Shown here piece by piece: positions 55,435-63,011 of a stretch of 64,000 nucleotides of DNA; positions within the stretch are counted from its first letter, which is position 1, and each line of letters begins with the position of its first letter. Where the stretch lies: positions 1-64,000 of the forward strand of contig NZ_JAFKOI010000010.1 in NCBI RefSeq assembly GCF_017303315.1, read 5' to 3'. The notes under the pieces were generated by a model that made no database searches, had not been told where the DNA came from, and worked only from the letters and a program-made list of their open reading frames with translations. The translations under genes were made by a program, and so were the position numbers. This stretch comes from Bacillus sp. NTK071. Lineage in GTDB: Bacteria > Bacillota > Bacilli > Bacillales > Guptibacillaceae.

Positions 55435-55854
55435 TTAATTAGTTTTCGCTTTTTCGAAGTTTAAATCCCAAATAACGCCGTATGCATCCTTAACTTTAGC
55501 GAATTTTGCTCCCCAGAAAGTATCTTGAAGCTCCATGTAAACTGTTCCTTTTTCTTTTAGACGAGAGTATAGCTTTTGAATTTCATCTTCACTATCAAGT
55601 TCAAGAGCTAGTGAGATGTTGTTGCCGACAGTGACTTTCTGATTCAAGAACACGTCTGAGACCATGAAAAAGAGGTCGTCCTTTTTGAAGCGAGCATGCA
55701 TGATGTGATCATCTAGTTCTGGAGGGGATTCGAAATCTGCCTCGCCGAAAGTTTGGATGTCAGTAATCTCACCTTCAAATACGTCTTTGTAATAAGTAAG
55801 AGCTTCTCGAGCTGTTCCTTCAAATGTGAAATAAGGAATAGGATGGTGCTTCAT
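55435..55854 (-). CDS. VOC superfamily protein (PhnB/YjdN-type)
   Basis: A 139-residue glyoxalase-fold protein with the PhnB-type opening IPYFTFEGTAREALTYYKDVFEGE and the late WGAKFAKVKDAYGVIWDLNFE. PhnB-type members generally lack known activity; metal binding is uncertain. ATG 55854 follows AGAGAGTGA; a GTG at 55863 would overlap it. Monocistronic. Confidence 0.85.
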   Translation of the reverse strand: MKHHPIPYFTFEGTAREALTYYKDVFEGEITDIQTFGEADFESPPELDDHIMHARFKKDDLFFMVSDVFLNQKVTVGNNISLALELDSEDEIQKLYSRLKEKGTVYMELQDTFWGAKFAKVKDAYGVIWDLNFEKAKTN

Positions 55855-55977
55855 GTACTTCACTCTCTTTCGTCATTAAGTAGGATGCTTTCTTTCCTCA
55901 TTATAATCTAAATCAATTCAAAAAACAGGAACCTTTATTCCTGAAATTGCTAGTTAAAAATTTTTAAACAAATTCAA

Positions 55978-56003
55978 GTTTACCATTGGTAGCTTTTGGG
56001 AAC
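55978..56003 (+). promoter_or_regulatory. SigB-type promoter of the catalase gene
   Basis: GTTTAC, 14-bp spacer, GGGAAC: five of six bases match in each box of the general-stress SigB consensus (GTTTAA / GGGWAW). It lies about 80 bp before the catalase start. Confidence 0.7.
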
Positions 56004-56084
56004 ATGTCTTAAGTGACTGAGGATTTCATTTCTTGCTTACATAGTTGCCTGCAGGAAATATCTATATTAAAAGGAGTGTTTTGC

Positions 56085-57566
56085 ATGGACGATCAAAACA
56101 AAAAGAAGTTCACGACTAATCAAGGTGTACCGATCTCAGACAATCAGAACTCGAAAACGGCCGGGCAGAATGGTCCAACGCTTGTAGAAGATTATCAATT
56201 ACTTGAAAAAATTGCCCACTTTGATAGAGAACGTATACCTGAACGTGTCGTTCATGCACGTGGAGCAGGCGCTCACGGTGTTTTTGTAACGAAAAATAGC
56301 ATGAAAAAATATACGAAAGCTGCATTTCTTCAAGAAGAAGGAAAGGAAACGGAGCTATTCGCTCGTTTCTCAACAGTTATTCACGGGAAGCACTCTCCTG
56401 AAACAGCTCGTGATCCACGTGGCTTTTCTGTTAAATTCTATACAGAAGAAGGTAACTATGATTTCGTAGGAAACACATTGCCGATCTTCTTTATTCGCGA
56501 TGCAATTAAATTCCCTGATGTAATTCACTCATTGAAACCAGACCCGATAACAAATATTCAAGATCCAGCAAGGTACTGGGATTTCTTTTCACTTTCCCCA
56601 GAGACAACAAACATGGCGATGCATCTGTTCACAGATGAAGGAATTCCAGCAACATTCCGTAATATGCGGGGATCTAGTGTCCATGCGTTTAAGTGGTTTA
56701 ACGAAGATGGCGAGACATTCTATGTGAAGCTTCGCTGGCAGCCAAAAGAAGGCATTAAGAACCTTACGATTGAAGAAGCAGCTAAGGTTCAAGGGATGGA
56801 CTTTAACCATGCTACAGGTGATCTTTATAATGCAATCGAAAAAGGAGATTTCCCTGAGTGGGATCTATACGTACAAGTTCTTCGTCCAGAAGAACTCAAT
56901 AACTTCGACTATAACCCACTTGATGCTACGAAAGACTGGCCTGAAGAGGACATTCCGTGGGAGTTTGTGGGGACGATGACTCTTAACCGAAATGTAGATA
57001 ACTTCTTTGCTGAAACAGAGCAGGTTAGTTTTAATCCTGGTGTACTTGTACCGGGTATGCTCCCTTCAGAAGACAAGTTGCTACAGGGTCGTCTGTTCTC
57101 TTATTCAGATACACAGCGTCATCGTGTAGGTCCAAATTACCTTCAGTTGGATATTAACAAACCGAAGACTGAAGTGAATAACTACCAGCAAGAAGGTAGC
57201 ATGAATAATGATAAGCATAAAGGCCATGTGAATTATGAGCCAAACAGTGCGGCTGGTGTTCCTACTGAAGTTCCAGGATATGAAGATGCAATGCAGCCGG
57301 TTAGCGGTCAAGCTGGACGTCAGGTAATCGATAAAGTAAACCACTTCGGTCAGGCGGGACGTATTTATCGAAGCTGGGATCAGCACACGAAAGATACATT
57401 AGTTAAAAACTTGATGAACGATTTCGATGGTATTGAGGATAGAGCAATTGTTGGACGAGCGATTGCTAACTTCTATCAAGCGGATGAAGAGCTAGGAAAT
57501 ACGCTTGGTGAGAAAGCAAATGTGAACTTTAAGCAATTTATTAACTCAGAACAATATCAATCATAG
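56085..57566 (+). CDS. Monofunctional haem catalase (KatA/KatX-like)
   Basis: A 493-residue catalase that converts H2O2 to water and oxygen. Distal His57 (RVVHARGAGAHGVF), Asn130 (DFVGNTLPIFFIRDAIKFPD) and proximal haem ligand Tyr340 (RLFSYSDTQRHRVG) are all present. The N-terminus (TTNQGVPISDNQNSKTAGQ) and HARGAGAHGVF look closer to B. subtilis KatX than KatA. ATG 56085 follows AAAGGAGTG; earlier in-frame codons precede the ribosome-binding site. A SigB-type promoter lies upstream; a PerR box is not convincing. Confidence 0.95.
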   Translation: MDDQNKKKFTTNQGVPISDNQNSKTAGQNGPTLVEDYQLLEKIAHFDRERIPERVVHARGAGAHGVFVTKNSMKKYTKAAFLQEEGKETELFARFSTVIHGKHSPETARDPRGFSVKFYTEEGNYDFVGNTLPIFFIRDAIKFPDVIHSLKPDPITNIQDPARYWDFFSLSPETTNMAMHLFTDEGIPATFRNMRGSSVHAFKWFNEDGETFYVKLRWQPKEGIKNLTIEEAAKVQGMDFNHATGDLYNAIEKGDFPEWDLYVQVLRPEELNNFDYNPLDATKDWPEEDIPWEFVGTMTLNRNVDNFFAETEQVSFNPGVLVPGMLPSEDKLLQGRLFSYSDTQRHRVGPNYLQLDINKPKTEVNNYQQEGSMNNDKHKGHVNYEPNSAAGVPTEVPGYEDAMQPVSGQAGRQVIDKVNHFGQAGRIYRSWDQHTKDTLVKNLMNDFDGIEDRAIVGRAIANFYQADEELGNTLGEKANVNFKQFINSEQYQS

Positions 57567-57576
57567 ATACTATGTG

Positions 57577-57610
57577 AGAGCTTCCAGGTCAAGCACCTGG
57601 AAGCTCTTTA
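57577..57610 (+). terminator. Catalase gene terminator
   Basis: AGAGCTTCCAGGT / ACCTGGAAGCTCT perfect 13-bp stem with short T run. Confidence 0.88.
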
Positions 57611-57670
57611 CGTTATGAAAAAGGGAAGGTTGTAAGGAATAGCGAATAAATAGTGAAAAGGAGTGACGAT

Positions 57671-58084
57671 ATGTTTGAGAAAGTCATTGAGCCACGTGTT
57701 TCTGAAACAGATGGTGCCGGCCACATTAATAATACCGTCATACCCGTGTGGTTTGAATCAGGTCGGGATGATATTTTTCGTATGTTCAATCCGGATCTAG
57801 CATTCCATGATTGGCATTGTGTTCTATTAAAAATGGATGTCGAGTATCTTGCACAACTCTATTATGGGAAAGTGGTTACGGTTCGAACGTGGATCAGTCG
57901 GATTGGAAACAAAAGTTTTGAAGTGTATGAGGAAATTCACCAAGATGATACAGTATGTGTAAAAGGGCGAGCTACATATGTGAATTATCATTTCGATGTT
58001 CAAAAAAGCGAACCAATCCCATCACGTATTCGTGAACAGCTCGAAATGCATCTCTATAACAATAAAGAAACCACTAGAGAATAA
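57671..58084 (+). CDS. Acyl-CoA thioesterase-like hotdog protein (4HBT family)
   Basis: A 137-residue hotdog-fold protein. It has the 4HBT pattern SETDGAGHINNTVIPVWFESGRDDIF (Asp-x-x-Gly-His-x-N-N), where Asp is the likely catalytic residue, and the strand VRTWISRIGNKSFEVYEEI. Probably hydrolyses acyl-CoA thioesters; substrate unknown. ATG 57671 follows AAAAGGAGTGA. The stop lies inside a bidirectional terminator. Confidence 0.88.
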   Translation: MFEKVIEPRVSETDGAGHINNTVIPVWFESGRDDIFRMFNPDLAFHDWHCVLLKMDVEYLAQLYYGKVVTVRTWISRIGNKSFEVYEEIHQDDTVCVKGRATYVNYHFDVQKSEPIPSRIREQLEMHLYNNKETTRE

Positions 58085-58100
58085 TTCTCTAGTGGTTTTC
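58067..58100. terminator. Bidirectional terminator
   Basis: GAAACCACTAGAGAAT / ATTCTCTAGTGGTTTTC, between the convergent thioesterase and lipoprotein genes. Confidence 0.88.
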
Positions 58101-58105
58101 ATCAA

Positions 58106-58834
58106 TTATACGTTAACTTTTACATCTGCATCTTTTTTAAGCTTCTCTACTAGTTCTTGCATTTTCTTACCTTGTTTCTCTTTTTCTAAGCCTTCTTTAA
58201 TCTGAGGCTTTACGTCTTCGTAAGCCGGCATTTCTTCAGAGCCACCTTGCTCTTTTGCTTTCTCATAAGACTTTTTCATTTCTTCTTCCGTTACTTCATC
58301 AACTTTAATTTCTTTATCAACGTATGTTGTATAGAGAACGTTATTCGCAAGTTGCTTTCTAAGTTCCTTAACACTCATATCATTTTTCTTCAAAGCCTCT
58401 TTGAATTGATCCTCATCCTCGAAGCTTTCTTTTACACCTTTAAGCTCTTTGTCGACTTGTTCTTCAGAAGCTTCGTAGCCTTTATCCTTTGCATCTTGAA
58501 GGATTAGCTCCTGGCCAACAAGGCTTTCAGCGATTTGCTTTTTCATTTGTTCAAGCTGTTCTTTAGGTAATTCTTGTCCCATTTGAACGTATTGCATTTG
58601 ATTCTGTTCATAGACTGGGTTGAAATCTTCACCTGTAATTTCTTCTCCATTGACGGTAGCTACAACTTTATCTGCATCTACTTTATCAACTTCCGGCTGT
58701 TTCTGTTCACCGGCTTTTTCTTCTGTTTTTGTATCTTCTTGTTTCTTGTCATTACTGCTGTTTTCATTACCTCCACAGGCTGCTAGTGCTACTAACAATA
58801 ATCCTGTGATAAGTAGATAAGTTAATTTACGCAA
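58106..58834 (-). CDS. SurA N-terminal/PrsA-like lipoprotein without rotamase domain
   Basis: A 242-residue lipoprotein precursor: MRKLTYLLITGLLLVALAAC ends in the lipobox LAAC, cleaved before Cys20, so it should be anchored on the outer membrane face by Lgt. A very polar linker rich in Lys, Glu and Asp follows, then a SurA-type helical chaperone domain (about 65-240). The parvulin PPIase domain of PrsA is missing, and nothing suggests a frameshift. It is probably an extracytoplasmic chaperone. Start TTG 58834 lies 8 bp after GAAAGGAG. Confidence 0.85.
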   Translation of the reverse strand: MRKLTYLLITGLLLVALAACGGNENSSNDKKQEDTKTEEKAGEQKQPEVDKVDADKVVATVNGEEITGEDFNPVYEQNQMQYVQMGQELPKEQLEQMKKQIAESLVGQELILQDAKDKGYEASEEQVDKELKGVKESFEDEDQFKEALKKNDMSVKELRKQLANNVLYTTYVDKEIKVDEVTEEEMKKSYEKAKEQGGSEEMPAYEDVKPQIKEGLEKEKQGKKMQELVEKLKKDADVKVNV

Positions 58835-59020
58835 TTCACATGCTCCTTTCGAAATGCTGTGTCTATTGTTCCACAAATTAGCAGAGTTGAAAACCCCTAT
58901 AGATAAGTATGGGAGAAAAACCACATTCTTATTACAATCTTACAAGATCAAGACAAGTGCACTGCCTCCTTCTATCACTTGTGCATAGTTTAATAAGAAA
59001 GATATACAGGAGGTGACTGT

Positions 59021-60466
59021 GTGATTAATGGTAAGGAATATATTGATAGAATAAATGCTCTACAAAATGAAATTTGGATCAAGGGAGAGAAATGTTCAGG
59101 GAAGTTGTCGGAACTCGCTCCTTTTAAAGGAATATTGAAGAGTAAGGCTGAGCTATATGACTATCAGTGCCAACAAGAAAACCGCAAACTCTTTCGTTAT
59201 CCTCAACCGGATGGCAAAGGTGCATACGGCTTTTCATTTCATCAGCCTCTTTCTTTAGAAGACTTAACAAATAGACGGAAAGCTACACAGGAGTGGGCGC
59301 GTAAGAGTGCAGGACTCATGGGGCGTTCGCCAGATTACATGAATACATTACTTATGGCACTCGGTGCAGCAGCACCTCACTTTTCCAAAGATAGAAAAGA
59401 ATTTGGAGATAATATTAAACGATTGTATGAACGTGCAAGGGAGGAAGATTTATCGATTACTCATACATTTATTAACCCTCAAGTTAATCGATCGATCGCA
59501 CATTTCTTGGATGATTCAACTGTCACAGCTGCAAAAGTAGTAGAGGAGAAAAAGGAAGGCATTGTCATTCAAGGTGCCAGACTACTTGCCACACAGGGAG
59601 GATTAACTGACGAATTGCTCGTTCTTCCTGCTGGAGGAAATAGTCTTGATGATTCGTATGTATTTGGATTCATGATTCCTGCGAATACAAAAGGGTTAAA
59701 GTTTCTTTGTAGAGAATCTTTTTGCTACAGTGATTGCGCTTTTGATCATCCGCTTGCATCACAATTTGAAGAAATTGATTCGATTGTTGTTTTTGAAAAA
59801 GTTCTTGTGCCGTGGGAATGTGTTTTCGTTTACAAAAACCTCGATACGATGGCAAATGTAGAAGAGGAAACAGGTATGTACGCCTTTTTACAATTCCAGT
59901 CCGTTTGTAGGCAAGTCGTGAAACTTGAATACATTCTAGGTCTTTGTGAAATGATCGGAGATGCGATTCAAATTCAAGAGTATGAACACGTAAAACAGAA
60001 AATGAGCGAAATCATTAACGCTCTTGAAATTATGAAAGCTCTTCTTTTATCCGCAGAAGTGAATAGTCAACCGAATCGCTATGGTACATGGATTCCAGCT
60101 AGTATGCCGCTGAAAGCAGCTATTCAATATTTTCCTGGCGTCTATCCAAGACTAATTGAAATTATTGAAATGTTGGGTGCTAGTGGACTCATTTCGATTC
60201 CAACAGAAAAGGATTTTCAGTCAGAGATAAAAGGAGACCTTGAGCGCTATCTTCAAGGATCAAATATTGAAGCAAAAGAACGCGTAAGGCTTTTCCGAAT
60301 GGCCTGGGATTTGAGTATGAGTGCATTTGGATCAAGGCAAACACAGTTTGAGAGGTTTTTCTTTGGTGATCCTATTCGCCTGGCAGCTGTTCATTACAAT
60401 AGCTATCCAATTCAGCCTTTCGTGGATCAGGTTCAGGATTTTCTTAACAAAATAGAGAAGAAGTAA
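59021..60466 (+). CDS. HpaB-family 4-hydroxyphenylacetate 3-hydroxylase-like flavoprotein
   Basis: A 481-residue FADH2-dependent monooxygenase-type protein of the HpaB family, similar to B. subtilis YoaI. Family stretches: RRKATQEWARKSAGLMGRSPDYMN, THTFINPQVNR, the VIQGARLLATQG beta-domain, and EMLGASGLISIPTEKDF. Aromatic hydroxylation is the expected reaction; the substrate is unknown. No HpaC-type flavin reductase is adjacent, so reduced flavin must come from elsewhere. GTG 59021 follows AGGAGGTGA. Confidence 0.88.
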   Translation: MINGKEYIDRINALQNEIWIKGEKCSGKLSELAPFKGILKSKAELYDYQCQQENRKLFRYPQPDGKGAYGFSFHQPLSLEDLTNRRKATQEWARKSAGLMGRSPDYMNTLLMALGAAAPHFSKDRKEFGDNIKRLYERAREEDLSITHTFINPQVNRSIAHFLDDSTVTAAKVVEEKKEGIVIQGARLLATQGGLTDELLVLPAGGNSLDDSYVFGFMIPANTKGLKFLCRESFCYSDCAFDHPLASQFEEIDSIVVFEKVLVPWECVFVYKNLDTMANVEEETGMYAFLQFQSVCRQVVKLEYILGLCEMIGDAIQIQEYEHVKQKMSEIINALEIMKALLLSAEVNSQPNRYGTWIPASMPLKAAIQYFPGVYPRLIEIIEMLGASGLISIPTEKDFQSEIKGDLERYLQGSNIEAKERVRLFRMAWDLSMSAFGSRQTQFERFFFGDPIRLAAVHYNSYPIQPFVDQVQDFLNKIEKK

Positions 60467-60490
60467 AGTCGCAGTGATGCGGCTTTTCAC
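60465..60490 (+). terminator. Terminator after the HpaB-like gene
   Basis: AAAGTCGCA-GTGA-TGCGGCTTT with TTTT after it. Confidence 0.7.
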
Positions 60491-60496
60491 CTATTT

Positions 60497-60511
60497 ATGA
60501 AAGCGTTTTCT
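60497..60511 (+). promoter_or_regulatory. cre (CcpA) site before atoE
   Basis: ATGAAAGCGTTTTCT fits every fixed position of the cre consensus WTGNAANCGNWNNCW. It lies 74 bp before the atoE start, so transport of short-chain fatty acids is probably repressed by sugars. Confidence 0.72.
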
Positions 60512-60584
60512 AATATATGGAGGATTCATGTCTAAATTCCACGAATGAATTGAGATGGGATTATTGATTAAAGGAGTTGTCGTT

Positions 60585-61910
60585 ATGTTAAAAGCCTCAA
60601 TATCGTTGTCGAATCGGATCATGCAACGTTATTTACCAGATCCATTTTTATTTGTTGTGATCTTAACGTTGGTAGTATTTGGTCTTGGATTAATCTTTAC
60701 AGGAAGTACTCCTGTGCAAATGGTTCAATTCTTTGGAGAAGGATTCTGGAGTCTCCTTGCTTTTTCAATGCAAATGGTGCTTGTTCTTATGACAGGTTAT
60801 GTGCTTGCAAGCAGTCCTCTTTTTAAAAAGGGACTTAGTTATTTAGCTGATCGAGCAAAAACACCTGGACAAGCTATCGTTTACGTTACGCTTGTTTCGC
60901 TCGTAGCAAGCTGGATTAATTGGGGATTTGGGCTTGTTATCGGCGCATTATATGCGAAAGAACTTGCAAGAAAAATAGTGAAAGTGGATTATCGTTTACT
61001 CATTGCAAGCGCCTATAGCGGTTTTCTCGTATGGCATGGCGGTCTAGCTGGATCGATTCCACTTACAGTTGCTACGCCTGGGCATTTTACAGAGGATTTG
61101 ATTGGAGTCATATCAACGAGTCAAACAATCTTTTCCCCCTTTAATTTAATCATTGTTGCTTCTTTATTTGTCGTTCTGCCAGTTGTGAATTATATAATGT
61201 CACCTTCTGAAGATGAAAGAGTCCACGTTGATCCTTCTTTATTACGAGAGGGAAATCTTCAAGCTGCAACGTTAGAGACGGAATGGACACCAGCTGAGCG
61301 TTTGGAGAACAGCAAGACGGTTTCAATTATTATTTCCCTAGTAGGACTCTCATACATTGTTTATTATTTCGTAAATGCTGGTTTCGAACTTAATTTAAAT
61401 ATCGTAAATTTTGGTTTTCTTTTTCTAGGCATTCTATTTCACGGGACACCGCGCAACTTTCTTGAATCAGTTAGTAATGCCGTAAAAGGAGCGAGCGGGA
61501 TTATCATACAGTTCCCATTCTATGCGGGGATTATGGGGATGATGGTGGCGTCTGGACTTGCTGCAGAGCTTTCACAAGGTTTTGTGTCCATATCGAATGG
61601 ATTCACATTCCCATTCTTTGCGTTTCTAAGTGCAGGAATCGTGAATTTCTTTGTTCCGTCTGGAGGGGGGCAATGGGCGGTTCAGGCACCAATTATGCTT
61701 GACGCTGCAAAAGAACTTGGCGTTTCCATTCCGAAAACAGCGATGGCCGTTGCATGGGGAGATGCATGGACAAACATGATTCAACCGTTTTGGGCATTGC
61801 CTGCACTTGCTATAGCTGGATTAAAAGCAAAAGACATTATGGGCTATTGTTTCATTGTATTACTAGTAAGTGGTGCGGTTATATCAGTAGGACTCGTTTT
61901 TATTAATTAG
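60585..61910 (+). CDS. atoE: Short-chain fatty acid transporter (AtoE family)
   Basis: A 441-residue membrane protein with about twelve hydrophobic segments. Family stretches include RYLPDPFLFVVILTLVVF at the N-terminus, SWINWGFGLVIGALYAKELAR, YSGFLVWHGGLAGSIPLTVATPGH and FFVPSGGGQWAVQAPIML. AtoE carries acetoacetate/butyrate-type acids. ATG 60585 follows AAAGGAG. The companion CoA-transferase genes (atoDA) are not in the window. Confidence 0.9.
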   Translation: MLKASISLSNRIMQRYLPDPFLFVVILTLVVFGLGLIFTGSTPVQMVQFFGEGFWSLLAFSMQMVLVLMTGYVLASSPLFKKGLSYLADRAKTPGQAIVYVTLVSLVASWINWGFGLVIGALYAKELARKIVKVDYRLLIASAYSGFLVWHGGLAGSIPLTVATPGHFTEDLIGVISTSQTIFSPFNLIIVASLFVVLPVVNYIMSPSEDERVHVDPSLLREGNLQAATLETEWTPAERLENSKTVSIIISLVGLSYIVYYFVNAGFELNLNIVNFGFLFLGILFHGTPRNFLESVSNAVKGASGIIIQFPFYAGIMGMMVASGLAAELSQGFVSISNGFTFPFFAFLSAGIVNFFVPSGGGQWAVQAPIMLDAAKELGVSIPKTAMAVAWGDAWTNMIQPFWALPALAIAGLKAKDIMGYCFIVLLVSGAVISVGLVFIN

Positions 61911-61942
61911 GGAAAAGCAGTAACATGCTTTTCCCTTTTTTC
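61910..61942 (+). terminator. atoE terminator
   Basis: GGGAAAAGCA / TGCTTTTCCC stem then TTTTTT. Confidence 0.9.
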
Positions 61943-61950
61943 ATTCTGAA

Positions 61951-62151
61951 TTACCGATCGGCTTCATTTATTCTTTGGTTTCTAACCACTCCGTACGTTA
62001 GAAACAAGATAAAGAAAATACCTAGTACGATAAATGTCATGCTATATACGACTTTACTTTCACTGTACATATCATGAGCTAGTATCCCCATCGCAATTCC
62101 GTTAATGAATAAACTTAATAGAATGAGAGGATGAATTTTCTTTCTATCCAT
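61951..62151 (-). CDS. Small two-helix membrane protein, unknown
   Basis: A 66-residue protein with two hydrophobic segments (about 8-25 and 35-55), basic N-terminus MDRKKIHP and polar end RNQRINEADR. A strong ribosome-binding site (AGGAGGGG) precedes ATG 62151. No family recognised and no function proposed. Confidence 0.68.
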   Translation of the reverse strand: MDRKKIHPLILLSLFINGIAMGILAHDMYSESKVVYSMTFIVLGIFFILFLTYGVVRNQRINEADR

Positions 62152-62342
62152 TATTCCCCTCCTCTTATTTCTAATTCTATCATAGGTATGCTGCTGTTAT
62201 TAGACTTTAAATGAAAGAGGCATTGTTGAAAGTATCTGTAAAATCACATCACGAAACGAATTTTGTTAATAGTTTGTCAAATATCGTTTATAGTTCCTTC
62301 TTGCAGCTATGGTACGGTATCTTTTGAAAGGATGATTTAGCA

Positions 62343-63011
62343 ATGAGCAAGAATTTCCAAGAACGAATAGAAGAGTGGAAGAATTTTTTATTTATATACA
62401 AATTTGCTTTAGATGAGATCAATACAAAGTTGACGATATTAAATGATGAATTTCAATTTGTGCACCAACATAATCCCATTGAACATGTGAAATCACGTAT
62501 TAAATCACCAGAAAGTATCATGACGAAACTTCAAAGAAAAAACCTCGAAGTAACGACAGAAAATGTAGAAAATCACATTAATGATATTGCAGGAGTTAGG
62601 GTTACTTGTTCATTTACGACAGACATCTATCGAATTTATGACATGATTGAGAGTCAGGATGATATTCAAGTCATAAACGTGAAAGATTATGTGAAAAATC
62701 CTAAACCAAATGGATACAAAAGTCTGCACTTGATTGTTGAGATACCTGTGTACCTATCGAAAGGACCTGAGTATGTAAAAGTTGAAATTCAGATCCGTAC
62801 AATCGCAATGGATTTCTGGGCGAGTCTTGAACATAAAATCTATTATAAATTCGAGGGTGAAATACCAGGGGATCTTAGTCATGAATTAAAAGAAGCGGCT
62901 GATATTGTCCATTATTTGGATTCAAAAATGATTCGAATTATGAAAGAAGTTACAGAGTTCAAAGAACATGAAGAAGCTGCTAAATTAGTCAAAACAGGGG
63001 TGGAGAAATGA
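62343..63011 (+). CDS. ywaC: Small alarmone synthetase (YwaC/RelP type)
   Basis: A 222-residue single-domain (p)ppGpp synthetase. Synthetase motifs: HNPIEHVKSRIKSPESI (about residues 41-57), NDIAGVRVTCSF, KDYVKNPKPNGYKSLHLIVEIP, and EIQIRTIAMDFWASLEHKIYYK. There is no hydrolase domain. The sequence follows YwaC (RelP, SasA) of B. subtilis more than YjbM (RelQ). YwaC is induced by cell-wall stress there; no clear ECF promoter was found here. The stop overlaps the next start in ATGA. Confidence 0.92.
   Translation: MSKNFQERIEEWKNFLFIYKFALDEINTKLTILNDEFQFVHQHNPIEHVKSRIKSPESIMTKLQRKNLEVTTENVENHINDIAGVRVTCSFTTDIYRIYDMIESQDDIQVINVKDYVKNPKPNGYKSLHLIVEIPVYLSKGPEYVKVEIQIRTIAMDFWASLEHKIYYKFEGEIPGDLSHELKEAADIVHYLDSKMIRIMKEVTEFKEHEEAAKLVKTGVEK

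Noticed and set aside
55899-55915. PerR box before the catalase gene
   Set aside because: TTATAATC is a perfect half-site, but the second half (TAAATCA) does not match ATTATAA.
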